Source: Mariniphaga sp041684965 (GTDB lineage: Bacteria; Bacteroidota; Bacteroidia; Bacteroidales; Prolixibacteraceae). Taken from it: a stretch of DNA of 64,000 bases. Location of the stretch: NCBI GenBank assembly GCA_041684965.1, contig JAWLGR010000001.1:418779-482778 (forward strand), given 5' to 3'. Positions 26,165 through 34,712 of the stretch are shown here, one piece after another. The notes under the pieces were generated by a model that was not told the origin of the DNA, ran no database searches, and saw nothing but the letters and a program-made list of their open reading frames with translations. Position 1 is the first letter of the stretch; each line of letters starts with the position of its first letter. The position numbers and the translations under genes were made by a program.

Positions 26165-28411
26165 ATGAAATTTTTGCTGTACAAGTGTAACAAAAAGAAA
26201 AGAAGAAAAATATTTTCATTTCTGCCGAATTTAGGCTTGAGCCTTATATTTCTTCTGATGTCAATAAATCTTATGGCCGCCGGGAAAGAATTAAGAGTAA
26301 CAAATGCAGCTGAATTCCGGGAAGCATTGAATCTGGCTGAACCGGGGACTACAATCCTGCTGGCTCCCGGTAATTATGGAAACCAGTTTACTGTTACCAG
26401 TTTGTACGGCACTCCTGAAAAGCCAATTACAATTGCCGGAGCAGATAAACAAAACAAACCTTTATTTGAAGGGGGGGCACAGGCTTTGCATTTTAGAGCA
26501 TGCAGGTACATTACAGTTCGTGATCTTGATGTAACAGGATCTACTGGGAACGGAATAAATTCTGACCATGGAGGTAGCCATGAAACAACTTCCGTTGGAA
26601 TGGTTTTCGAGAATATTACAATACAAAATGTTGGTCCTACCGGTAATCGCGATGCCTTAAAACTTTCAGGGCTGAGAAAATTTACTGTCAGAAACTGTAC
26701 TTTTTCAGGATGGGGAGGATCAGGCATTGATATGGTAGGATGCCGGGATGGTGTTATTGAAAATTGCCGGTTTATTGGAAAAGAAGGCTTTTCCCAGGAT
26801 AATGCTGTTCAGGCAAAAGGTGGCAGTGAAAGAATTATAGTCAGGCAAAATTTTTTTCATAATGCCGGACAGCGTGCAGTAAATATTGGGGGTAGTACCG
26901 GACTCCAATTTTTTCGTTCCGACGACATTGATTATGAAGCAAAGGATATTGAAGTGGCCGGAAATGTTTTCGTAGGAGGCATCACCCCGGTGGCTTTTGT
27001 AACAGCTGTCAATAATAAGTTTCACTATAATACCATTGTTGATCCTGAAAAATGGATAATGAGGATTCTTCAGGAAATGCCGGTCAGCCGGTTTCAGCCT
27101 TCCAATAATGGAACTTTTGAAAACAATCTTGTTGTATACAGTAGAGGTATTCAAAGTTTTGCCAATATCAGCCCTGATACAAAACCTGAAACATTCGTAT
27201 TTCAAGGGAATGTTTGGTATTGCAGTGATGGAACACGACAACCAGATTTGCCTGTTGACGAAATAAATGGAGTGTATCAGGTTGATCCTCAAATTAAACT
27301 TTCAGAAATGGGCGAAGTGATGGTTCAATCCAATGACCCCCGGATACAAAAGGTAGGTGCGCATGCATACCTGACCAGGGAAAACAAATACCAAAATGGA
27401 ATAGCTGCTATGTATCCTGCGGATAATGATATTGAAAACCATCCCTCAGTTGTTTTTACTGAAAATTTTGAGGCAGAGACCATTGAAGAGGTTTTATTAA
27501 ACTGGACCTGGAGCCGGGGCACAGAAGACCATCGTGTTACACTTGTTTCTACTCCTGGGCCAGATGGAAAAACAAATAATAAAAGCCTTAAGATGACAAT
27601 TCTGCGGGATAAAGAGGGAGATGGAAGTGATCTGAGAAAAATATTCGATGAAGGGTACGAAAAATTGTATTTTCGGTTTTATGTTATGTTTGCTGAAGAC
27701 TTTGGGTTTAATCACCATTTTACCAGTATCTCGGGTGATTTAAATCCAACGCCATGGGCTAAAGGAGGTGCCGGATTGAGACCTGATGACAGGTTCAGCA
27801 GCACAATTGACCAATCCTTAAAGAACGCCAGCTTAACTGGCCCGGATCATACACCTCCGGGTTATTGGTTTTTTTATTCCTATTGGCCGGAAATGCGTTC
27901 ATGGCAATCCCCAGAGGGAAAACCCGACGGCAGGCCAAACCCCTATTATGGAAACAGCTTTATGCCGAATAAACCAATTCCTGCAATAAGGGGCAAATGG
28001 CAATGTGTTGAAATTATGATTCGTTTGAATTCTGCACCTGACATAGCGGATGGTGCCCAGGCATTTTGGATTGATGGAGAATTGGCAGGCAGTTGGGACC
28101 CGCTGGAAGAAAATCCGGTGAAAGGTTACTGGAACGGAATGGTATTTCGGAGTGATCCCAATCATGAGGATGCTCAACCTTTTACCGGTATTAAATGGCG
28201 TACATTGCAGAATCGTGAGCAGTTTGAAAGACTAAAGATTAATATTATCCGCTTGCAGAATTACGTTTCAGGTGGCACCTTTGAACAGGCCGATAAATAT
28301 GCTAAAGAACACCCCGGTTTTAAAATAAATCTTAAGGAAGCTACTGTCTGGAAGGATAATATAGTTGTTGCAACTGAATACATAGGTCCAATAGAAACTT
28401 TAAAACAGTAA
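26165..28411 (+). CDS. Fusion of beta-helix (PL6-like) and jelly-roll lyase-like domains
   Basis: 748 aa. The N-terminal part (to about 400) is a close paralogue of the preceding gene's beta-helix (EFREALNLAEPGTTILLAPGNYG, DNAVQAKGG, NIGGSTGLQFF). After KVGAHAYLTRENK it continues as a jelly-roll domain like the next two genes (GIAAMYPADND, ENFEAE, SLKMTILRD, YEKLYFRFYVMFAED, PGYWFFYSYWPEMRSW, GKPDGRPNPYYGNS, WQCVEIMIRLNSAPD, FWIDGELAGSWDP, DNIVVATEYIGP). If both halves are active it would be a two-activity polysaccharide lyase. The beginning MKFLLYKCNKKKRRK followed by a hydrophobic segment indicates export. The spacing to its neighbours is 26 and 29 bp. Confidence 0.75.
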   Translation: MKFLLYKCNKKKRRKIFSFLPNLGLSLIFLLMSINLMAAGKELRVTNAAEFREALNLAEPGTTILLAPGNYGNQFTVTSLYGTPEKPITIAGADKQNKPLFEGGAQALHFRACRYITVRDLDVTGSTGNGINSDHGGSHETTSVGMVFENITIQNVGPTGNRDALKLSGLRKFTVRNCTFSGWGGSGIDMVGCRDGVIENCRFIGKEGFSQDNAVQAKGGSERIIVRQNFFHNAGQRAVNIGGSTGLQFFRSDDIDYEAKDIEVAGNVFVGGITPVAFVTAVNNKFHYNTIVDPEKWIMRILQEMPVSRFQPSNNGTFENNLVVYSRGIQSFANISPDTKPETFVFQGNVWYCSDGTRQPDLPVDEINGVYQVDPQIKLSEMGEVMVQSNDPRIQKVGAHAYLTRENKYQNGIAAMYPADNDIENHPSVVFTENFEAETIEEVLLNWTWSRGTEDHRVTLVSTPGPDGKTNNKSLKMTILRDKEGDGSDLRKIFDEGYEKLYFRFYVMFAEDFGFNHHFTSISGDLNPTPWAKGGAGLRPDDRFSSTIDQSLKNASLTGPDHTPPGYWFFYSYWPEMRSWQSPEGKPDGRPNPYYGNSFMPNKPIPAIRGKWQCVEIMIRLNSAPDIADGAQAFWIDGELAGSWDPLEENPVKGYWNGMVFRSDPNHEDAQPFTGIKWRTLQNREQFERLKINIIRLQNYVSGGTFEQADKYAKEHPGFKINLKEATVWKDNIVVATEYIGPIETLKQ

Positions 28412-28440
28412 TACCGGTAAACCATTTATAATTTTTATTA

Positions 28441-29550
28441 ATGAAAAAAACAATCGCATTTTTGTCTGCATTTTTAATTCTCCTAAATGCATGGGCAGAA
28501 ACTTCACAGAAATCAAAACTTAAAACCGTCGATAAAATTGGCAAGGGTATCGCTGCCAGATATCCCGGTGATATAGGAATAGAGAAACATCCTTCCGTAA
28601 TTTTCATTGAAAATTTTGAAGTATCCTCTATGGATGAAGTTATGAAAAACTGGAGCGGTAATATGGGTGCAAATGACCACCGGTTGTCTCTTGATCATTT
28701 GAGGGGACCTGACGGAGGTGAAGGCAGGAGTTTGAAAATGACAATCTTGCGTGAGCAAGGTGGGGCAGGAAGTGATTTGAAAAAGATTTTAGATAAAGGG
28801 TATGAACAGCTTTTTTTTCGGTTTTATGTAAGATTTGCTGACGATTACGGATTCAATCATCATTTCACAAGCATGTCGGGCGATATGAATCCTACTCCCT
28901 GGCATGTAGGGCGGGCAGGTAAGAAGCCAACAGAACATTACAGCACTACCATTGATTTATTTACACATAATGTAAACCGCGGTCCTTCTTATGAACCGCC
29001 GGGATACTGGTTTTTATATTCCTACTGGCCGGAAATGAAATCGTGGCAGACCCCCGAAGGAAAGCCGGATGGCCGGCCGAATCCTTATTACGGGAATAAT
29101 TTCATTCCGCAAAATCCGGTAACTGCAAAAAGGGGAGAATGGCAGTGTGTTGAAATAATGATACGGCTGAATTCGGCACCCGACAAGGCAGATGGGGCGC
29201 ATGCATTTTGGATCGATGGTGAACTTGCGGGGCATTGGGATCCTAAAGAGAAAGACCCGGTGAAAGGTTATTGGATAAGAGAAAACTTCAGGCAAAATCC
29301 CGACCATAAAGATGCAAGGCCCTTTCCTGGAATTAAGTGGAGAACTTATGAGGATATGGACAGTTTTGAAAAATTCAAAATAAATATTATAAAGTTGCAA
29401 AATTATGTTTCCGATAAGTCCTGGAAAGAAGCGGACAAATATGCAGAAGAACATCCCGGTTTTAAAATCAATCTGAAGGAGGCCACCGTCTGGAAAGACA
29501 ATATTGTTGTAGCGACGGAATACATCGGTCCCATGGAACCAAAAAAGTAG
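28441..29550 (+). CDS. Secreted jelly-roll polysaccharide lyase-like protein, paralogue 2
   Basis: 369 aa with signal peptide (MKKTIAFLSAFLILLNAWAE). It carries the jelly-roll series KGIAARYPGDIGIEKH, FIENFEVSS, RSLKMTILREQGG, EQLFFRFYVRFADDYGFNHHF, PPGYWFLYSYWPEMKSW, KPDGRPNPYYGNN, EWQCVEIMIRLNSAPD, HAFWIDGELAGHWDP and the final strand DNIVVATEYIGP. This pattern resembles heparin-lyase-I-like folds (PL13, PL14, PL20), although the exact family is not resolved. Conserved Tyr, His and Arg (FNHHFTSMSGD, WPEM) may form the active site. It is tandem with paralogues on both sides, from which it probably arose by duplication. Confidence 0.7.
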   Translation: MKKTIAFLSAFLILLNAWAETSQKSKLKTVDKIGKGIAARYPGDIGIEKHPSVIFIENFEVSSMDEVMKNWSGNMGANDHRLSLDHLRGPDGGEGRSLKMTILREQGGAGSDLKKILDKGYEQLFFRFYVRFADDYGFNHHFTSMSGDMNPTPWHVGRAGKKPTEHYSTTIDLFTHNVNRGPSYEPPGYWFLYSYWPEMKSWQTPEGKPDGRPNPYYGNNFIPQNPVTAKRGEWQCVEIMIRLNSAPDKADGAHAFWIDGELAGHWDPKEKDPVKGYWIRENFRQNPDHKDARPFPGIKWRTYEDMDSFEKFKINIIKLQNYVSDKSWKEADKYAEEHPGFKINLKEATVWKDNIVVATEYIGPMEPKK

Positions 29551-29625
29551 TTGGGAAAACTATTTGTTGAATCAATTACCGGTAATTCAATAAAAATGTA
29601 TAACAAACAATTAAATAAAAGAATT

Positions 29626-30741
29626 ATGAATCGATTTTTTATCTTTTTGCTCATTTTCACTATCCCTATGTATATCTGCGCACAAAAGTCTCAAAAATTA
29701 AAACCGGTCGATAAGATCAAAAAAGGAATTGCCTCCAAATATCCGGGTGATGAAGGAATTGAAAAGCACAAATCAGTTGTTTTTGCTGAAAATTTTGAAG
29801 CCTCATCTATTGCCGATGTTGTGGCAAACTGGTCTTGGTCGAGAGGCGATAAAGACAACCGGCTTTCTCTTGATGAAATCTTGGGTCCGGATGGAAGTAC
29901 CGGAAGAAAAAGTTTAAAGATGACTATTCGCAGGGAAGAAGGTGAGCGCAACGCCGGCAGTGATCTGATTAAAATATTCGATGACCGCTATGAACAGCTT
30001 TTCCTGCGGTTTTATGTAAAATTTGCTGACGATTTCGGATACAATCATCATTTTACAAGCTTGTCGGGAGTTGTGGACCCAAAACCTGCCCCCGGAGGTT
30101 CAGCTGGTAAAATACCAACCCATCATTTTAGCAGTACAATTGATCAGTTAACAGGGAACATTAACGGAACGGGGCCTGCAACTACACCCCCGGGCTATTG
30201 GTCACTTTATACTTATTGGCCTGAAATGAATTCGTGGCAAAGTCCGGAAGGTAAACCCGACGGACGGCCCAATCCTTATTACGGCAATAATTTTATGCCT
30301 CAGAACCCGGTGCCTGCCAAACGAGGCGAATGGCAATGTGTTGAAATTATGATCCGGGTAAATTCTGCACCCGATAAACACGATGGTGCTCACGCCTTCT
30401 GGATTGATGGTGAACTGGCAGGTCATTGGGATCCGCTGGAAAAAGAACCGGTTAAAGGGTACTGGAGGGGCGATCGTTTTATTAGCAATCAGGAACATGC
30501 AAAAGCAGAACCTTTTCCTGGAATACGCTGGCGGAATTTTGAAGATAAAGAACTGTTTGAGAAATTGAAAGTCAACAGACTCAGGGTGCAGAATTATGTG
30601 TCGGGAACTTCATGGAAAAATGTGGATAAGTATGCACAAGAGAACCCCGGATTTAAAATTAATAAGGAAGAAGCTACCGTATGGAAGGACCATATTGTTG
30701 TTGCAACGGAATACATAGGGCCAATTGTACCGAAAAAATAA
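29626..30741 (+). CDS. Secreted jelly-roll polysaccharide lyase-like protein, paralogue 3
   Basis: 371 aa from ATG 29626, chosen because MNRFFIFLLIFTIPMYICAQ is then the signal peptide; an earlier in-frame start at 29551 would prefix 25 polar residues. The sequence matches the preceding gene step by step (KGIASKYPGDEGIEKH, ENFEASS, KSLKMTIRREEG, EQLFLRFYVKFADDFGYNHHF, PGYWSLYTYWPEMNSW, DGRPNPYYGNN, FWIDGELAGHWDP, VVATEYIGPIVPKK). Its end is interesting: a decayed copy of its last codons lies upstream of the gene at 34713 (see the remnant entry). It is a likely extracellular lyase; substrate not known. Confidence 0.7.
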   Translation: MNRFFIFLLIFTIPMYICAQKSQKLKPVDKIKKGIASKYPGDEGIEKHKSVVFAENFEASSIADVVANWSWSRGDKDNRLSLDEILGPDGSTGRKSLKMTIRREEGERNAGSDLIKIFDDRYEQLFLRFYVKFADDFGYNHHFTSLSGVVDPKPAPGGSAGKIPTHHFSSTIDQLTGNINGTGPATTPPGYWSLYTYWPEMNSWQSPEGKPDGRPNPYYGNNFMPQNPVPAKRGEWQCVEIMIRVNSAPDKHDGAHAFWIDGELAGHWDPLEKEPVKGYWRGDRFISNQEHAKAEPFPGIRWRNFEDKELFEKLKVNRLRVQNYVSGTSWKNVDKYAQENPGFKINKEEATVWKDHIVVATEYIGPIVPKK

Positions 30742-30753
30742 ACTATTTTAAAA

Positions 30754-32316
30754 ATGAAAAATAATTCAATCCAAAAAATAATATGGTTTACAACTATTAT
30801 TTTTTTTGTAATTACCAGCCTGTATGCACAGGCACCTGTAAAAAAAATGAACTATGAGGCTGTCATCCATAACCATAAGGATGAGTTGGTTAGAAATGCA
30901 CCTGTGGGTTTACAGGTGACTATTCTGAAGGAGGCTTTAAATGGCCCTGTTATTTACAGCGAAACCCATACAACTGTTTCAAATTCCAATGGTTTGATAA
31001 GTGTTGATATTGGAGCGGGTAAAAAATCATGGTGGCGGCCTGATTTTAAAGATATTGACTGGTCATCCGGCGTTTTTTTTATTCGAACTGAAATTGACCC
31101 AACCGGAGGAACCGAATATACACTAAATGAAACAAGCCAGCTTTTAAGTGTACCGTATGCTATGCATGTCAATACTGCTGAAAATTATTCCGGCACTCTC
31201 ACTGAAGAGGACCCGGTATTTGAAGCTTCAGTGGCTGGCGGAATAAGTGAAGCAGACTTTCATTTCTGGAACAGTAAGCAAGAAAAACTTTCGGCAGGCA
31301 AGGGAATTACTATAAAGGATAACCGGATTGAGTTCAATGCTGATGATTTTAAGGAAAAAAGCTGTGAAGGACCAGCCTGGCCTGAATGCAGACTGCGTGG
31401 TGCAAACATAGTTACCAACATTACTAAGGAAGATGTTGATTTTTTTGTAAACAACCTGGGGGGGAATTCCGTGCGTCTCCTGACAAATAATTTAGCTCCG
31501 GCACCTCCTGCAAAACCTGATCCGCAGAGGATGGAACGTGTATTTCGGACCATTGATATGTGTTTAGATGCGGGGTTATATACTATACTATCATTTAGCC
31601 CTTCATTTGAAGACAATGATGCATTTTTCAGCAGCGAAGAATATATGAATTCTTACATTGAGGTCTGGAAAGAAATTGTTACCCGCTATGCAAACGATCG
31701 CCGTGGTGTTGCATGGGACCTTATGAACGAACCGCACGATAAACTTGCCAATACCCATTGGCAACCCTATGCAAAAAGGCTGGTGGATGCAATTCGGGAA
31801 ATAGATACTATACATACCATTGTGGTTGAACCGCCCGGTTGGGGCTGGCCCTATGGCTTTGAACATCTGGTTCCGATTGAAGGCGACAATATTGTTTATA
31901 GTTTTCACTTTTATGGACCTATGGACTTCACCCATCAAAGAAATAACGGTATGCTGAAAGCAACCGAAGAACAATGGCTGGCAAGGAAATATCCTGGTTT
32001 CATTCAAGGCGAATATTGGGATAAGGAAACAATCAGACGCCAAATTCAACCTGCTTTCAACTGGGCAAAAAAACACAATGTAAAAATGTGGTGTGGTGAA
32101 TTTGGATGCACCCGTTGGGCCGTAGGCGCAGAACAATGGATTCATGATATACTTTCAATTCTGGAGGAAGAAAAAGTTGGATGGTCGTGGTATGCATTTA
32201 GGGAATGGTATCCGATGGATATTGAAATGGACCCGGATGCACGTCTGGAACGTACAGATCGTTATGAAACCGAATTGGTGAAATATTTTAAACAGCTATT
32301 TAATCAAAAAGATTGA
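30754..32316 (+). CDS. Adapter-domain protein with GH5 endoglycanase domain
   Basis: 520 aa. Signal 1-25 (ending SLYAQ), adapter about residues 28-200 (MNYEAVIHNHKDELVRNAP to NRIEFNADDFKE), then a GH5 TIM barrel. In the barrel, WDLMNEPH gives acid/base E326, VYSFHFYGP is the expected His/Tyr strand, and MWCGEFGCTRW gives nucleophile E449; VGWSWYAFREW follows as the usual aromatic strand. This pattern is typical of endo-beta-glycanases (cellulase, mannanase or similar). The enzyme cuts an internal beta-linkage, likely outside the cell. Its first 603 bp are nearly identical to those of the gene at 34713 while the rest is unrelated. Confidence 0.85.
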   Translation: MKNNSIQKIIWFTTIIFFVITSLYAQAPVKKMNYEAVIHNHKDELVRNAPVGLQVTILKEALNGPVIYSETHTTVSNSNGLISVDIGAGKKSWWRPDFKDIDWSSGVFFIRTEIDPTGGTEYTLNETSQLLSVPYAMHVNTAENYSGTLTEEDPVFEASVAGGISEADFHFWNSKQEKLSAGKGITIKDNRIEFNADDFKEKSCEGPAWPECRLRGANIVTNITKEDVDFFVNNLGGNSVRLLTNNLAPAPPAKPDPQRMERVFRTIDMCLDAGLYTILSFSPSFEDNDAFFSSEEYMNSYIEVWKEIVTRYANDRRGVAWDLMNEPHDKLANTHWQPYAKRLVDAIREIDTIHTIVVEPPGWGWPYGFEHLVPIEGDNIVYSFHFYGPMDFTHQRNNGMLKATEEQWLARKYPGFIQGEYWDKETIRRQIQPAFNWAKKHNVKMWCGEFGCTRWAVGAEQWIHDILSILEEEKVGWSWYAFREWYPMDIEMDPDARLERTDRYETELVKYFKQLFNQKD

Positions 32317-32376
32317 AAAATACCTGTGAAGGATGCAATCAAAAACGAACTTTTAAATTAAAAAACTTTGAACAAG

Positions 32377-34533
32377 ATGAAAAGATCATTATACCTGTTA
32401 TTTAGCTTTCTATACTTAAACATGAGCGTTTTTGGGTACACATTAAATGAGCATCCCAGAATTTTTATTACCAAATCTCAATTACCGGCTTTGGCGAAAA
32501 ATGCAGAAGGTACATTAAAAGAGGAATACAAACAGATAAAAGCACAGGCCGATCAGATAGTAAAAAATGGGCAACCAAGGGTTACAAACCGGTTTGCTCC
32601 ACCCATTGGCCTGGTTAGTTGTGGTATCAGCTATTTGATTGAACGTGAATTGGGAAATGAATCTGAGAAGTATGCCAATGCCATTAAAAAATACTGGGGA
32701 AACGGTGAAGTATTAAATATGGAAGGGGATGGCTTTTTCGGTTTTCACGGCATGTTGTACGATTGGATATACGATGCACTTTCATCAGAAGAAAGAAAAC
32801 AATATGGCGATCAGCTTGGGCAGTGGTTGCGGTACTATACAAAGTCTCCTGAAATTATGCTGATGAATGGTCATTGGTGGTACAATCAGACCTGGGGGCC
32901 TGCCCATCTTAACACACCCAATACCAGGGATGGAATCACGCCTAAACTTTTTGTTGCACTTGCACTCAAAGATGCTGGTACCATTCACGATGCAGATGCC
33001 GGAAGGTTTCTTGATTCCTGGAGCAAAAGGGTGCCTGCTGAATGCATACCTGCATTTGATGAAATGGGTGGTGTGTGGTCGGAAAGCATGGGACACGGCG
33101 GATACGGACCTCTTATTGTCATTCCATGGGCTTTTGAAGCCTGGCGCACTGCCACAGGTGAAGATTTGTTCAAAAAATCTGCCCCAACCGGCTATCTTCC
33201 GGAGATGACTGTCTGGACTGTTCATACTACCGTTCCTTTTGCAAATCATACTGCCTGGATTGATGACAACATAGCATCACAACCACGTGCTTTTGCAAGA
33301 ATTGCTCCTATATTGGCCGCCCGGTATAAAGATGGAGTAGCCCAAAAGTTCAGCGATGAAGGCGCCGTTGAAGGATGGAGCAGAGTTCCATGGGAACGTT
33401 TTCTTTTTTACAATCCGAAGATCAAATCCAGTGATCCCGAAAAAGAAAAGTATGCTCTTGCCTATCATTTTGAAGGTGCCGGACATGTGTATATGCGCGA
33501 AAAATGGAACGATCCCAATAGTACCTGGGCTTTCTTTGGAGCAGGACCATTCCTGGCAGGTCATTCAAGAGACGATGAAGGTCATTTTATGATTTCGAAA
33601 AAAGGATACCTTGTATTGAGAGCCGGTGGTTCCGGGCACAATGATTCGGATTATTATGTGGGAGGATCACTTGCGTTTAATATTGTAACCATTTTTGACG
33701 CGGAGGAACAGTTTCGCAGAACAGACCCAAGGCGAAAAGATGGGGTGAAAAACGAAAACGATGGAGGTATGATACGCTATTTGTACAGCTCCCATAACCG
33801 TATTGAGCGTGCGGAGATGAAATCGTATCACCACAACAAAAACTTCACGTATGCTGCCGCTGATCTCTCTCAGGCCTATTCTACGCATAAGGTCAATGAA
33901 GTTACACGTCAGTTTTTCTATCTTCGCGGTGACCGGGAATTTTTTATTATTTTCGATCGCATTGAAGCAACAAATCCATCCTATCCAAAACACTGGTTCC
34001 TTCATATACCCGGAGAACCGAAGATCAACGGTCAGGAAACAGTTCTGAATGAAGGACATGTGTATTCGTACAGGGGCAATTCTGCAACATGGCTATCCGA
34101 CCCTGCCGGTGAGCAAAATGTACTTTCTTCAGGTAGAGCAAGGGCTTTTTTTACAACTCTTCTGCCTGAAAAACCAGTGATTACAAAGCGGGGAGGAGAA
34201 GGACACGATCTGTGGGGACATCCCAATGAACCTACTGCACAGTACAATCATGCTGCACCAGGGGATAACAACAGAAGGAAACTGCCTTTGGTGCCATGGA
34301 GATTGGAAATTGAAGCACCACAAGGGGAAGAGAAAGCTTATTTTTTAAATGTTCTTGAAATAGGAGAGGAAGAAGACAGGGTGGCAACAAGTCTGGAATT
34401 AATTGAGCAGGATGGATTTTACGGTGTGAAAATCAATCAGCCTGGGAATCCCGTTGAATTATTATTCTCAAACCAGGGTGAACTTTCAGCCCGCGTGAAG
34501 TTTGGCAAAAAGAAATTTCAGAATTTAAATTGA
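32377..34533 (+). CDS. Secreted heparinase II/III-family polysaccharide lyase
   Basis: 718 aa from ATG 32377, chosen because MKRSLYLLFSFLYLNMSVFG is a signal peptide; a TTG-led extension from 32368 adds three residues only. The N-terminal half is an alpha/alpha toroid (GFFGFHGMLYDWIYDALSSEERKQYG, MLMNGHWWYNQTWGPAHLNTPNTRDG, with the conserved Asn/His/Tyr pattern). The C-terminal half is the beta-sandwich of heparinase II/III-like lyases (AGPFLAGHSRDDEGHFMISKKGYL, SHNRIERAEMKSYHHNK, REFFIIFDRIEATNP, KHWFLHIPGEP). Enzymes of this class cleave heparan-like glycosaminoglycans, alginate oligomers or similar polyuronates. It sits between the GH5 gene and the adapter-beta-helix gene. Confidence 0.8.
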   Translation: MKRSLYLLFSFLYLNMSVFGYTLNEHPRIFITKSQLPALAKNAEGTLKEEYKQIKAQADQIVKNGQPRVTNRFAPPIGLVSCGISYLIERELGNESEKYANAIKKYWGNGEVLNMEGDGFFGFHGMLYDWIYDALSSEERKQYGDQLGQWLRYYTKSPEIMLMNGHWWYNQTWGPAHLNTPNTRDGITPKLFVALALKDAGTIHDADAGRFLDSWSKRVPAECIPAFDEMGGVWSESMGHGGYGPLIVIPWAFEAWRTATGEDLFKKSAPTGYLPEMTVWTVHTTVPFANHTAWIDDNIASQPRAFARIAPILAARYKDGVAQKFSDEGAVEGWSRVPWERFLFYNPKIKSSDPEKEKYALAYHFEGAGHVYMREKWNDPNSTWAFFGAGPFLAGHSRDDEGHFMISKKGYLVLRAGGSGHNDSDYYVGGSLAFNIVTIFDAEEQFRRTDPRRKDGVKNENDGGMIRYLYSSHNRIERAEMKSYHHNKNFTYAAADLSQAYSTHKVNEVTRQFFYLRGDREFFIIFDRIEATNPSYPKHWFLHIPGEPKINGQETVLNEGHVYSYRGNSATWLSDPAGEQNVLSSGRARAFFTTLLPEKPVITKRGGEGHDLWGHPNEPTAQYNHAAPGDNNRRKLPLVPWRLEIEAPQGEEKAYFLNVLEIGEEEDRVATSLELIEQDGFYGVKINQPGNPVELLFSNQGELSARVKFGKKKFQNLN

Positions 34534-34544
34534 AAATTTGCCCT

Positions 34545-34560
34545 GACAGGGCTTCCTGTC
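34545..34560. terminator. Short hairpin after heparinase-like gene
   Basis: GACAGG (34545-34550), loop GCTT, CCTGTC (34555-34560) form a perfect 6-bp stem just after the stop at 34533. No uridine run follows, so it may be an mRNA-processing or partial termination hairpin rather than a full terminator. Confidence 0.35.
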
Positions 34561-34585
34561 CGATGATAAAGCATATAAAAGATGT

Positions 34586-34618
34586 GAATACATAAGGCCA
34601 ATTGTACCCAAAAAATAA
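34586..34618 (+). pseudogene. Fossil 3' end of a jelly-roll lyase gene
   Basis: These 33 bp read GAA-TAC-ATA-AGG-CCA-ATT and onward, encoding EYIRPIVPKK and then a TAA stop. This matches the last residues EYIGPIVPKK and stop of the lyase gene ending at 30741, one residue apart and almost identical in DNA. Nothing before 34586 matches. In the intact case the GH5 gene begins 12 bp after this stop; here the adapter gene begins 94 bp after it, consistent with a copy of the 30.7-kb junction that later took an insertion. Confidence 0.7.
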
Positions 34619-34628
34619 ATATAAAAAC

Positions 34629-34674
34629 GAGCATGATAATAATTATCACTCTTGAGCATGATTTTAATTTCATG
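34629..34674. repeat. GAGCATGAT repeats in the leader of the adapter-beta-helix gene
   Basis: GAGCATGATAA is at 34629-34639 and GAGCATGATTTTAATTTCATG at 34654-34674. A third copy, GAGCATGATAAGATTTTCATG, is at 36881-36901 behind the gene and forms a 7-bp stem (AGCATGA/TCATGCT). The repeats therefore flank the gene at 34713-36848. They are absent at the corresponding spot before the GH5 gene. Confidence 0.5.
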
Positions 34675-34712
34675 GGAATTACATATGATGCCTGTATATA
34701 AACGTTTAAAAT

